Origin: JBPCIX01 sp051005875 | GTDB lineage: Bacteria; Actinomycetota; CADDZG01; JAHWKV01 | NCBI GenBank assembly: GCA_051005875.1 | Contig: JBPCIX010000009.1 | Span: 1 to 26,721 of the forward strand | DNA: 26,721 bases | Reading direction: 5' to 3' | Shown: piece after piece, positions 6,582-13,593 of the stretch | Layout of the letters: each line of letters opens with the position of its first letter | How positions within the stretch are numbered: the first letter of the stretch is position 1 | Program-made: the position numbers and the translations under genes | The notes under the pieces: model-generated | What the model was told of the DNA's origin: nothing | The model's database searches: none | The model's input: only the letters and a program-made list of their open reading frames with translations

Positions 6582-7172
6582 TTAGATCATCACGATGTTG
6601 AGCGTGGCGTAGTAGGTCGCATTCTGGGCGCCGATCCTGGAAACGTAAGGGTTGATCGTTTCGTCAACCGTGTCGTTCTCTTCCCAGGCGCCACCCATAA
6701 AGCAAACCCAGCCCGGCCCGAGCAGTCCCTCCGTGCTTCCGGTTGGTCCCGCTACGGGAAGAATGCCTTCGGTTTCAGGGATGTTGCCGCTGGAATCGGC
6801 CATAACCGGTCCGCCAATCAACATGGGAACTCCAGTAGCTGCTGCATCTTCCGGGGGAGGCATACAAGTGTCCATGCCGTCTCGAATTTCGCTGTAGTTC
6901 AGGAAATAGAGGTAATAACGAACCATGTCGTTGTGCGGCCCGGCCGTCTGGGCAGCTCCTGTCGCTTTGACGAACAAACTGTCGCCAGGGGCCGCGCACT
7001 GCCAGCCGGCAGCTGGTTTGACCGGGCATGAGACCACTCCTGGCCTGTGCGTGATCTTCGTGATTTCCGGAGTCCCATTCAAGCTCGTGCATGCCCACGC
7101 GACGGAGGCCAGCGCCAGCAGGAAGGCCACTGCGCCAAGTGGCAAAAAGAGCGCTTTCTTCTTATTTCTCAT
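6582..7172 (-). CDS. Small secreted protein of unknown function
   Basis: The 196-aa product starts MRNKKKALFLPLGAVAFLLA and has a clear signal peptide ending at AWA before Cys28, so it is exported. The mature part has five or more cysteines (C28, VSCPV, WQCAA, DTCMP, WVCFM), which could form disulfides outside the cell. The sequence TPEITKITHRPG near the start of the mature part and the GGPVMADSSGNIPET segment look like a single beta-sandwich domain, but I do not recognise a family. AGGGAG (7175-7180 complement) gives a good ribosome site. It is followed by a strong hairpin and preceded by an AT-rich motif (7232-7264) also found upstream of the response regulator gene. Confidence 0.68.
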   Translation of the reverse strand: MRNKKKALFLPLGAVAFLLALASVAWACTSLNGTPEITKITHRPGVVSCPVKPAAGWQCAAPGDSLFVKATGAAQTAGPHNDMVRYYLYFLNYSEIRDGMDTCMPPPEDAAATGVPMLIGGPVMADSSGNIPETEGILPVAGPTGSTEGLLGPGWVCFMGGAWEENDTVDETINPYVSRIGAQNATYYATLNIVMI

Positions 7173-7231
7173 AAATCTCCCTTTCAGTCCCCGATGAACA
7201 ATCCTTGCCTAAACGGTATGCCCGGCGTAGT

Positions 7232-7264
7232 GAAAAATCAATAAGCAAAATTGCTGATTTGCCT
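7232..7264 (-). promoter_or_regulatory. AT-rich motif upstream of the small secreted protein gene
   Basis: On the minus strand this reads AATCAGCAATTTTG followed by CTTATTGATTTTTC. A very similar sequence, AATCAATTAGCAATTTTG then AGTATTTTTTCC, lies at 8792-8820 upstream of the response regulator gene. The core GCAAAATTGC-type palindrome (7245-7254) could be a protein binding site. Shared sequence in two regulatory regions suggests a common regulator or promoter class, but this is inference. Confidence 0.4.
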
Positions 7265-7324
7265 GTCCGCTTCGGAACCCGTTGATTCATCCAAACCGCT
7301 TGGTGTTAGGAGGGTAAGGGGCAT

Positions 7325-7370
7325 CCAGTAAGAGGCGTGGGACGCTTGGCTCTCCCACGCCTCTTACTGG
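7325..7370. terminator. Perfect 18-bp hairpin downstream of the beta-helix gene
   Basis: CCAGTAAGAGGCGTGGGA (7325-7342) pairs exactly with 7353-7370 around a ten-base loop. It starts 57 bases beyond the stop of the minus-strand beta-helix gene and is well separated from the next gene, so it is a probable transcription terminator. As with the hairpin at 6508-6547, no T tract follows on either strand. Confidence 0.7.
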
Positions 7371-7426
7371 AAGATGAGGTCATCTGGCTGGCCTCTTGGC
7401 TCTTGTGCCCTCTTAGTCTTGCGGCC

Positions 7427-8611
7427 CTAGAGCGTTGTGCATGCCTGGTTGGCTGTGTCGTAAGTGTTGCCCGACCAGGTGTTGTTGTCGCACGCCGGGT
7501 TCTGATCGTTCAGGTCATAGTCGGCGGCGCTGGTTCCATTGCTGCCGGTGGCGTTCATAAGGATGTCGTTGTTCACAGAGTTGTTGCCCACGATGATGCC
7601 GTTGGCAGCGTTGTTGAACACCGAGTTGTCCTCGACGATCGTGTCCTTCGGTCCTAGCACCGTTCCGGCGGCGTTTCCATTGAACAGCCGGATTCCGTCA
7701 CCCAGGCGCTGCGGAGCACCCTGAGCAAGCGGGGCGTCGTACCCGTTGTCGTGGACGGTGTTGTCGGAAACGATGTTGTTCAGCGTCCTGGCGAACAGCG
7801 CGATTCCGTCGAGCCCATTTTCCGTGACCGTGTTGTTCGAGACGACGTTGTTGTCACAGAAGAACTCTACCCGAACGCCATCGGTTTCTTGTGTGAACCC
7901 CACGGCGCCGTGGTGCAGCGGTGAGCGGTCGGCAAAGCGAGCATTGTCGCTGATCGTGTTGCCGTTAACAGTGTTGTTGTCGGCGTCCCCGAACATCCCG
8001 ACACCCGAGAACGGACCGTTGCCCGTGATGCTGTTGTTGGTGATGCTGTTGCCGCTCGACCCGTTGATCGCAACGCCGTCGCCGTACAGCACAGCCGTTG
8101 CCTGTGCGTCGGAGAAGTTGTCGTGGATGTTAACGCCCGTGACAGTGTGGCTGCCGCCGCTCTCGAGGGTGACCCCGGCATCAAATGCGGTGATTTCACC
8201 TGGGCCCTGGATCGTGACGTTGGTGTAGCCGCCGCTGACCGAGGTCGAAGCGCCGGTAACCGGGTCACCTACGCGGATGCCCACGCCGGTCGTGGCCGTG
8301 TAAGCGACGCCTCCGGTCTCCTCTAGATCCACCAGAGTCTGCCCATTTGCTCGAACCTCAACGTCGTAACTAATCGTGGCCTGAGGAGTCGGCACTCCGT
8401 AGACCTTGTGCCCGTTCAAGTTGATCGTGATGTTGTTCGCGCCGACCACGAGGCCGTCCGCCGGGCAGGGGCCGACATCGTTGGCAAGCGTCACCGAGGC
8501 GAGAATTACCTGTCCGCACACAACCGGAGCGGCTTGTGCCGGTGCTGCGGTTATTGCCAGGAGCCCGGCAATCAGGCTCAATGTTGCTGCGAGTACTAGT
8601 TTCTTTTTCAA
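7427..8611 (-). CDS. Secreted parallel beta-helix (PbH1/NosD-like) protein
   Basis: The 394-aa protein has a classic signal peptide (MKKKLVLAATLSLIAGLLAI, cleavage near APAQA). From about residue 130 to 370 it is built of 20-25-residue repeats such as NSITNNSITGNG, NNTVNGNTISDN, NNVVSNNTVTENGLDGI, NNIVSDNTVHDNG and TIVEDNSVFNNAANGI. These are Asn-ladder coils of right-handed parallel beta-helices (pectate-lyase fold, PbH1/Beta_helix). No lyase catalytic pattern or anchor is obvious. It could bind or cleave a polysaccharide or be a structural surface protein. It is transcribed divergently from the LuxR-type regulator, about 200 bases away, which makes regulation by that protein plausible. The start has GGGAGGCACTTTTG-like Shine-Dalgarno context upstream of ATG 8611. 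Confidence 0.8.
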   Translation of the reverse strand: MKKKLVLAATLSLIAGLLAITAAPAQAAPVVCGQVILASVTLANDVGPCPADGLVVGANNITINLNGHKVYGVPTPQATISYDVEVRANGQTLVDLEETGGVAYTATTGVGIRVGDPVTGASTSVSGGYTNVTIQGPGEITAFDAGVTLESGGSHTVTGVNIHDNFSDAQATAVLYGDGVAINGSSGNSITNNSITGNGPFSGVGMFGDADNNTVNGNTISDNARFADRSPLHHGAVGFTQETDGVRVEFFCDNNVVSNNTVTENGLDGIALFARTLNNIVSDNTVHDNGYDAPLAQGAPQRLGDGIRLFNGNAAGTVLGPKDTIVEDNSVFNNAANGIIVGNNSVNNDILMNATGSNGTSAADYDLNDQNPACDNNTWSGNTYDTANQACTTL

Positions 8612-8791
8612 AAGTGCCTCCCTGGGGGAGTTCCCCCCCTAGCTTCCCGGCGGGCCCCTTATGGGACCGCACCTTAATAAGATTTTTGTCTAAGGCTGTG
8701 GAGGGTCTCGACCCCTCTTAATCTCCCTGTGTTTCATGCTTCCCCCTCGATCGACTTACCAGACTGCTGATACTAGGGAATCCTGTCGTTT

Positions 8792-8820
8792 AATCAATTA
8801 GCAATTTTGAGTATTTTTTC
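8792..8820 (+). promoter_or_regulatory. AT-rich motif in the beta-helix/regulator intergenic region
   Basis: AATCAATTAGCAATTTTG followed by AGTATTTTTTCC resembles, with a four-base insertion, the minus-strand sequence at 7232-7264. It lies in the roughly 200-base gap between divergent genes and just before (or across) the TTG start of the regulator. It could be an operator or part of a promoter; no standard -35/-10 pair is clear here. Confidence 0.4.
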
Positions 8821-9664
8821 CGGACGCTTTTGGTGGTTTGATGGTTCCGTGAGCGCATCAGGCAAACCCAAACCCAAACCCAAAACCGGCAAGGGGAAAA
8901 AGCAGGGCAAGGACACCGGGCCCGGTCAAACAACACGCCGGGCATCGGGCTCACGAACGCCGCGGCAATCCCAGGAAGACGCCGTCCGCCAGGTCCAAAA
9001 CGAGCTGCCCGTCATAAGGGTCCTGGTGGCGGACTCTCAGCCACTCCTGGCCGACTCACTGGCTCTGGCTTTGCAGGCGTATCACTGGGACTTCGAGGTC
9101 CTGGACGAACGGCCCGTCACCGCAGTCGATGTGGTCGAGATCGTACATCGAGAACAGCCGGACGTGACCCTGATCGACTTCTGGATGGAGATGGACGCTC
9201 CTGCAACTACGCGCATGATCTTGAGCCGTGATCCGGACCAGAAAATCATCGTGCTGTCCTGGTTCCATGGCCCCCGTGAAGTCGAACATTCCCTCGACGC
9301 CGGTGCGGTCGGTTTCTTGCCCAAGTCACTAAAGGTGGATCAGGTTGCCGAGGGCATCCGGCGCGCCCATGCGGGGGAGCGGCCAATTTTTCCCGAGCAG
9401 CTGGCCGAGATTGTTCGCACGATTAAGGGAAGGGACGAGGGCGCTGACCTTGCCTGGCAAAAACTTGTGGACCTAACCCCGCGCGAGATTCTGGTACTCA
9501 AGATGCTGAGCCTGGGCAAGGGGGTGGCCGACATTTCTAAGGAGTTGTTCGTCAGCCCCTCGACCGTGCGCAAACACATCTTTAATACCCTGCAAAAGTT
9601 GGACGCCCACTCTCAACTCGAAGCCATCGCCCTTGCCCGGCGCTACGGCCTGCTGCAAACGTAG
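8807..9664 (+). CDS. Orphan NarL/LuxR-family response regulator with basic N-terminal extension
   Basis: The 285-aa reading (from TTG 8807) has an unusual N-terminal tail rich in Lys, Pro and Gly (KPKPKPKTGKGKKQGK, residues 20-35). A receiver domain follows (about 68-190) with phosphoacceptor D124 in LIDFW, S151 and K173 (FLPKS). The acidic pair near the first strand reads A-D-S (D76), so one of the two usual acids is Ser. A LuxR-type HTH occupies about 220-282 (LTPREILVLKMLSLGKG, VSPSTVRKHI). No histidine kinase is nearby. GTG 8849 is an alternative start that still keeps the basic tail; neither start has a good ribosome site. It may control the divergent beta-helix gene. Confidence 0.8.
   Translation: MSIFSGRFWWFDGSVSASGKPKPKPKTGKGKKQGKDTGPGQTTRRASGSRTPRQSQEDAVRQVQNELPVIRVLVADSQPLLADSLALALQAYHWDFEVLDERPVTAVDVVEIVHREQPDVTLIDFWMEMDAPATTRMILSRDPDQKIIVLSWFHGPREVEHSLDAGAVGFLPKSLKVDQVAEGIRRAHAGERPIFPEQLAEIVRTIKGRDEGADLAWQKLVDLTPREILVLKMLSLGKGVADISKELFVSPSTVRKHIFNTLQKLDAHSQLEAIALARRYGLLQT
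8864..8881 (+). repeat. AAACCC hexamer, three tandem copies
   Basis: AAACCC is repeated three times and followed by a near copy (AAAACC). It encodes the Lys-Pro dipeptides of the regulator's tail. Copy-number changes would lengthen or shorten the tail by two residues without changing the frame. Confidence 0.7.
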
Positions 9665-9676
9665 AACTGCTACCCC

Positions 9677-10642
9677 TTATAACAGCGACAGAATGTCTTT
9701 AAATGCCAGCGGGGTCGCCTTGCCTGCTCTGCCAAGCAGGTTGTTCAGTTTGTCTTGTGCGGCGTTGGCTTGCTGAACAAACGATCCGGCGAGTTCTCCG
9801 AACGGCATTGACTCGGCGCCGATCGTAAAAGTCGCTTCGAACAACTCCTGGGGACTCGATATGTCCCTGCCCTGGGTGACTTGGTTCAGCGCATATCCGA
9901 CTCTGTTCAAACCGTCGCTGAAGGCCTCTTGGACCTGATAAAACTCCCAGAGAGTCGGAAAGTCGATGAACTCCGGAAGGGTGCTCTTGGTGGAATCGGC
10001 CCCGCCCCCGGTCAAGATTGCATCCAAAGCCCGAGAAATTAGCTTGGTCGGGGCTGCGCACACCCTGCCGGTCTCGGCCCTCACCAGATGGCCCTGGTCC
10101 TCTGCAATTTCGACGACCTCGCCGGCAGTGATCTTTCTGGCCGCATCGGATTCGAGGTTCATCAAAGCGACGCCTACTGAAAATATGCCCCTTGCAGCTT
10201 TGAAAATTGACGCTACATAAGAAGGAAGGCTGCCATGTAGCCTCACCGGGCTCCCAGCTTGCCGAAACGCGACCTGGGGCAAAGTGATGGCCAAGTTGCT
10301 CGTTTCAATCAGGCATCGCACGCTGGATCTGGACACCGAAGGATTAATGGCGATGTAGCGCTCAGATAACCAGGCGAATCCGTTGAGGACTCCGGAGATG
10401 TCGTCGCGCAGAGCGCCGTAAGCGGACTGGTTCATGTTTCCCTCGTACCGAGACGGAGTGTCTTCGTAGGGACACTTGACCGTTTCCATTGGGACCCCAG
10501 CCTTCTGCGCTTTGTGCTGGGCGGGCCCGGGGGCCGAATCCTCGAGCAACAGCCGTCCGCGGTCGTCGGTCTCGTCGGTCAGGGTCAACATCTCGGCAAG
10601 CCCCAGGGCCCGCGGAGCGCGTCGCTCGGTTTTCTTCGGCAT
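9677..10642 (-). CDS. Hypothetical protein of unrecognised family
   Basis: From ATG 10642 (MPKKTERRAPRALG) the product is 321 aa; AGGG lies six bases upstream. An in-frame ATG at 10699 would add 19 residues but would overlap the divergent gene. The first 75 residues are charged and probably disordered; the rest is predicted helical by its spacing of hydrophobic residues (ALRDDISGVLNGFAWLSERYIAI, FPTLWEFYQVQEAFSDGLNRV, AQDKLNNLLGRAG). There is no signal peptide or clear membrane segment. I do not recognise a domain. It converges on the regulator gene with only 12 bases between stops and diverges from the DUF1989 gene. Confidence 0.6.
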   Translation of the reverse strand: MPKKTERRAPRALGLAEMLTLTDETDDRGRLLLEDSAPGPAQHKAQKAGVPMETVKCPYEDTPSRYEGNMNQSAYGALRDDISGVLNGFAWLSERYIAINPSVSRSSVRCLIETSNLAITLPQVAFRQAGSPVRLHGSLPSYVASIFKAARGIFSVGVALMNLESDAARKITAGEVVEIAEDQGHLVRAETGRVCAAPTKLISRALDAILTGGGADSTKSTLPEFIDFPTLWEFYQVQEAFSDGLNRVGYALNQVTQGRDISSPQELFEATFTIGAESMPFGELAGSFVQQANAAQDKLNNLLGRAGKATPLAFKDILSLL

Positions 10643-10691
10643 ATTAAGCCCTAGGCTATTGCATCGGCCTCTAGACTCCGGCTCGAAGGGA

Positions 10692-11300
10692 GTGGCCATT
10701 ATTCCATTTGAAAAGATTCATCTCGAACCCCAGACGGGGTGCGCCTTTGAGATTTTCGTAGGCGATACTTTGCGCGTTATCTCTCCGACCGGGGGCCAAG
10801 TTGCCGACCTGACGGCTTTTGACAGGTCAGACACTGCCGAGTGGCTTTCCTCAGGCAGGACAATCGATTACAACGAGAGCATCTATGTTTCCACCGGCGA
10901 CTCGTTGTTTTCGAACCGGAGCAATCGAATGCTCAAAATCATCGAGGACACCGCGGGCCGCCACGACTTCGTGGTTGCACCGTGTTCTTCGGAGATGTTT
11001 GAGCGCACCTATGGAGTAGCGGATCACCCCAGCTGCCTTGAAAACCTGGCCACGAACCTTGCGCCGTTCGGCATCAGGGCGGACAGTATCCCTACCACTC
11101 TTAATCTCTTCATGACCGTCACGCCGGACCCCCAAACGGGCCGGATCGTCATAGGCCCGCCCAGTTGCGGTGAAGGCGACTACGTCACTCTGATCGCAGA
11201 AGCCGGCCTTATTGTGGGCGTGGCTGCATGCTCGGCCGAGATCACAAACCAGGGTGTGTTAAAACCCATAGACCTCGAAATTCATCGCCATCCCCTTTGA
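10692..11300 (+). CDS. DUF1989 (urea carboxylase-associated) family protein
   Basis: From GTG 10692 the product is 202 aa and contains the family's landmarks: SPTGGQVADLTAFD near residue 35, NESIYVSTGDSLFSNRSNRML, APCSSEMFERTYG, HPSCLENL..NLAPFGI, and a C-terminal GDYVTLIAEAGL..GVAACSAEITNQG. DUF1989 proteins occur next to urea carboxylase and aminomethyltransferase-like genes, and their biochemical role is poorly defined; some act in guanidine/carboxyguanidine breakdown. No such partner gene is visible here. The start is uncertain: GAAGGGAG (10685-10692) overlaps GTG 10692, and the better-spaced codon is ATT 10698. The stop is six bases from that of the convergent gene. Confidence 0.78.
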   Translation: MAIIPFEKIHLEPQTGCAFEIFVGDTLRVISPTGGQVADLTAFDRSDTAEWLSSGRTIDYNESIYVSTGDSLFSNRSNRMLKIIEDTAGRHDFVVAPCSSEMFERTYGVADHPSCLENLATNLAPFGIRADSIPTTLNLFMTVTPDPQTGRIVIGPPSCGEGDYVTLIAEAGLIVGVAACSAEITNQGVLKPIDLEIHRHPL

Positions 11301-11306
11301 GTGGTG

Positions 11307-11684
11307 CTAGTTCTTGCGGCTGCCTGCCGCCGCCGTCTTGCGGCCTGTGCCGGCTTTGGACCTGGATGCGGTCGAACCGGTCTTGCGCGCCGGGCGTGCT
11401 GACCTGGCAGAAGCTTTGCTGGACGATGCAGCTTTCGCGCTCTTCGCCGGGGCTGAGTCGGTGGGCTCCGCCGGACCGGAGTCGGTGATGGCGCTCCATG
11501 CTGCCTGAGAATCTGGCGCCTGAGAATCTGGCGTCTGGGAATCTGGCGTCTGGGAATCTGGAGTTGCAATGGACTCTTGCGGACGGGCGGAACCGCTGAT
11601 CATCTGTTGGATTTCTGCATTTGCCTGCCGCTCCAAGTCTTCGTTGCTCGGTCCGCGGTTGGCGAATTTCTGAAGTAAGCCCAT
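11307..11684 (-). CDS. Histone H1-like basic protein with PDSQ repeats
   Basis: The 125-aa protein starts MGLLQKFANRGPSNEDLERQA with GGAAGG four bases before the ATG. Residues about 42-60 are four tandem copies of (T/A)PDSQ. The C-terminal third is made of Ala, Lys, Arg and Ser (SAKAASSSKASARSARPARK, then GTGRKTAAAG), like the tails of actinobacterial HU/H1-like nucleoid proteins. There is no globular DNA-binding domain, so nucleic-acid binding is inferred from composition only. It ends six bases from the DUF1989 gene and lies downstream of the SCP2-like gene on the same strand, separated by 132 AT-rich bases. Confidence 0.6.
   Translation of the reverse strand: MGLLQKFANRGPSNEDLERQANAEIQQMISGSARPQESIATPDSQTPDSQTPDSQAPDSQAAWSAITDSGPAEPTDSAPAKSAKAASSSKASARSARPARKTGSTASRSKAGTGRKTAAAGSRKN
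11510..11566. repeat. 15-bp tandem repeat (about four copies)
   Basis: The unit GAATCTGGCGTCTGG is repeated with small changes in the first and last copies. It encodes the (T/A)PDSQ repeats on the minus strand. Being a multiple of three, changes in copy number keep the frame. Confidence 0.75.
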
Positions 11685-11778
11685 AGAACCTTCCCCTTTC
11701 CCTTGTGAATCCCTTGTGAAATTGGCTTGAATCGGTGTACCTGAGAGTCCATTTTCTCATAGCCAAAATCTTGAACAA

Positions 11779-11828
11779 GAGTTTTTTGAAAACTCGGGAA
11801 GATTTTTTCGGGAGTGCTAGTACTCCCG
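11779..11828 (-). terminator. Two hairpins at the end of the SCP2-like gene
   Basis: CGGGAGT (11809-11815) and ACTCCCG (11822-11828) form a hairpin whose loop holds the SCP2-like TAG stop. GAGTTTT (11779-11785) and AAAACTC (11789-11795) form a second one, and the surrounding sequence is AT-rich. The region probably ends transcription of the SCP2-like gene, although the U-rich tract is not in the ideal place. Confidence 0.4.
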
Positions 11829-12206
11829 GTCGATCCCGGCGCTGGCGGGCGCCAGGGCCTGAAGGAAGCCTTGTAGTTGCATCATCTTCATCAGGTTGCC
11901 CTTGATTTTGATCTTGCCCTGCATGAAGGCGTTCTGGGCGTTTAGCTCGCCCTTGTCAAGCGCGGCGGCGGTCTCGTAGTTCTGCGTGATGGTAGCGTCC
12001 GGCTTCTCGACCTCACCGAGGCCAACTTCTGGGACTCCCTCGACAATCTTCAGAAACGTCTTGATTTGGCCCCGCCCGGGTGCATCGGTGGTAACGATCT
12101 GAACGGCGACATTTTTTCCCTTGGCGGCGCTCTGAACGGCCTGGTCGGCGGCAATCGCCTCGTTTGCCTCTTTAAAAAACTCTTCGGACTGAAACTTGAC
12201 CGCCAT
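11817..12206 (-). CDS. SCP2 sterol-carrier-like lipid-binding domain protein
   Basis: From ATG 12206 (MAVKFQSEEFFKEAN) the product is 129 aa. It has the single-domain SCP2 layout: an N-terminal helix, a central beta sheet (NVAVQIVTTDA, IKTFLKIVEGVPEVGLGEV), then KPDATITQNYETAAALDKGELNAQNAFMQGKIKIKG-type sequence with the KG.I.I.GN..K...L signature near the end. SCP2 domains bind lipids or act as accessory lipid carriers; the ligand is unknown. AAGGAG is eight bases before ATG 12206, which decides this start over the ATG at 12212 (two-base spacing). The gene diverges from the small membrane protein gene. Confidence 0.78.
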   Translation of the reverse strand: MAVKFQSEEFFKEANEAIAADQAVQSAAKGKNVAVQIVTTDAPGRGQIKTFLKIVEGVPEVGLGEVEKPDATITQNYETAAALDKGELNAQNAFMQGKIKIKGNLMKMMQLQGFLQALAPASAGIDREY

Positions 12207-12297
12207 TTGCATCGCTCCTTGACTAGATCATCCACCGCTTTTTCCCGGCGGGAAACAGTTTATGCGGATGAGGGATGCAAAGTGCAATAGTGTCCTA

Positions 12298-12699
12298 ATG
12301 AGACAACAGCCTGAAATTGGCGAATCGGTTCAGGGCGATGCAGGCGCCAACCCGCGCGGGCCGTTCAAGACGGTTTCTCGGGTAATCCTTACCGTGCTGC
12401 TGGTCGTCGCCGTTGCGACGGCGGCGAGCTTTGCGCTGTTTTTCCTCGCAGGAACAAAGGGCATCCTGCGACCGATAGTGGCGATGTTGATGTCGATTGG
12501 GATTGCCTGGTTTGGGATCGGATACTTCAAGCAGATGGGGAACCCGCCACCTCCCGACCTTGAGCCCATGGCCGTCGACCCTGCGCTCAGGCTCGCTTAC
12601 ATCTGCGAGATGTGCGGTCTGGAGTTAGCTGTTGTGATGGCGGCGAAGGAAAAAGCGCCAAAGCATTGTGGCGAGGCGATGATCCTAATTAGGCTCTAA
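12298..12699 (+). CDS. Small membrane protein with a C-terminal Cys-x2-Cys...His-Cys motif
   Basis: From ATG 12298 the product is 133 aa. Two membrane helices are clear (VILTVLLVVAVATAASFALFF and IVAMLMSIGIAWFGIGYF). The C-terminal cytoplasmic-size tail contains CEMCGLEL and, about 20 residues later, PKHCGEAM, which could bind one zinc as a small zinc ribbon. I do not recognise a named family. ATG 12262 in the same frame would add 12 residues; neither site has a strong Shine-Dalgarno sequence. It lies between an SCP2-like gene and crgA, and ends two bases from the crgA stop (convergent). Confidence 0.6.
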   Translation: MRQQPEIGESVQGDAGANPRGPFKTVSRVILTVLLVVAVATAASFALFFLAGTKGILRPIVAMLMSIGIAWFGIGYFKQMGNPPPPDLEPMAVDPALRLAYICEMCGLELAVVMAAKEKAPKHCGEAMILIRL

Positions 12700-12700
12700 C

Positions 12701-12937
12701 TCACCGCCATTGGGTTGCAGTCATCAATGCAAGAGCAATCAATCCCAGCCCACCCCAAAGGTACAAGTCGTTGTCAAGAAACGGGACGGTCACCGACAAA
12801 ATGTATCGGGACATTATCGACAAGAACCCCACGATGAGAAAGCCAAAAAAGACCACCGGCAGCCATTTCGGAGAGGGCTTGGGTTTGGGTGGAGGCGGAG
12901 CTACGTATCGATTTCTCTTAGATTTTGATTTGGGCAC
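12701..12937 (-). CDS. crgA: Cell division protein CrgA
   Basis: From GTG 12937 the product is 78 aa and begins (V)PKSKSKRNRYVAPPPPKPKPSP, the basic, proline-rich N-terminus that precedes the membrane part of CrgA. Two membrane helices follow (LPVVFFGFLIVGFLSIM and LWGGLGLIALALMTA). CrgA is a small actinobacterial septum protein that interacts with FtsZ, FtsQ and penicillin-binding proteins. An in-frame ATG at 12976 would add 13 residues, but CrgA proteins normally start with PKSK and GGGGGA lies about six bases before the GTG. Its position near trpG and the kinase cluster matches the order in Mycobacterium. Confidence 0.78.
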   Translation of the reverse strand: MPKSKSKRNRYVAPPPPKPKPSPKWLPVVFFGFLIVGFLSIMSRYILSVTVPFLDNDLYLWGGLGLIALALMTATQWR

Positions 12938-12990
12938 TGGGGATCCCCCGTAAGAACTTAAATTCTGAGCCGCCATTGTAAGCTAGCTGA

Positions 12991-13593
12991 ATGGTACTAA
13001 GGGGCATCGGGCGCGTTTTCATTACGGTCGGACTGCTTGTCCTCATGTTTTTGGGCTATCAGCTTTACGGGACAAACGCGGTTACCGGCAAACACCAGGA
13101 GGCCCTGGCCGCGGATTTACAAAAGTCCTGGGAGCTTTCACCGGGGAGCGCCGGAGCTGCCCCCGGCACCGGCGGCGCTATGCCCGACCCAGGCCAAGGT
13201 ATAGCCGTCATGCAGATTCCGAAGATCGCCGTCGACAGCGTAATCGTCGAGGGCACCGAGGTCAACGACCTGAAAAAGGGCCCGGGCCACTATCGCGACA
13301 CGGCTTTTCCGGGTCAGTTGGGTAACGTCGTAATTTCAGGCCACAGAACGACTTACGGTGCGCCCTTTTACCGGTTGGATGAACTTAAAAAGGATGACGA
13401 AATTATCATGAAAGATTCCTCAGGGACCTATAAATACACCGTGATTGAAAGCAAGATCGTCGCGCCGACCGACCTCAGCGTGGTGGTTCCGTCGACGGAC
13501 GCAAGGCTGACCCTCACGACTTGTCACCCCAGGTTTTCGGCCCGCCAGAGACTGATAATCGTTGCAGCTTTGCAAGGGACTCCTCGACAATGA
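12991..13593 (+). CDS. Class E sortase
   Basis: The 200-aa protein has an N-terminal membrane anchor (ITVGLLVLMFLGYQLYG) and an outer catalytic domain. The catalytic His is in VVISGHRTTYGAPFYRLDEL, the Cys in LTLTTCHPRFSARQRLI, and the Arg is provided by SARQR; these are the TLxTC and SGHR motifs of class E (housekeeping) sortases of Actinomycetota. Such enzymes attach proteins bearing LAxTG-like sorting signals to peptidoglycan. No convincing substrate signal was found in the secreted proteins of this window. Its stop is in ATGA with the next small gene, suggesting coupling, and it diverges from crgA with 53 bases between starts. Confidence 0.87.
   Translation: MVLRGIGRVFITVGLLVLMFLGYQLYGTNAVTGKHQEALAADLQKSWELSPGSAGAAPGTGGAMPDPGQGIAVMQIPKIAVDSVIVEGTEVNDLKKGPGHYRDTAFPGQLGNVVISGHRTTYGAPFYRLDELKKDDEIIMKDSSGTYKYTVIESKIVAPTDLSVVVPSTDARLTLTTCHPRFSARQRLIIVAALQGTPRQ

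Noticed and set aside
7427..8611. Repeated GTTGTTG-type DNA in the beta-helix gene as a CRISPR or tandem array
   Set aside because: The repeats are diverged codons for Asn-ladder coils of the protein, not fixed-length repeats with unique spacers.
8850..8881. GCAAACC sequence as part of a c-di-GMP riboswitch
   Set aside because: No GNRA tetraloop-receptor or conserved P2/P3 pattern surrounds it, and it lies in the coding sequence as part of the AAACCC repeat.
10476..10691. Upstream extension of the DUF1989 gene to ATG 10476
   Set aside because: The added residues are low-complexity and lie antisense to the 321-aa gene; the DUF1989 domain begins just after GTG 10692.
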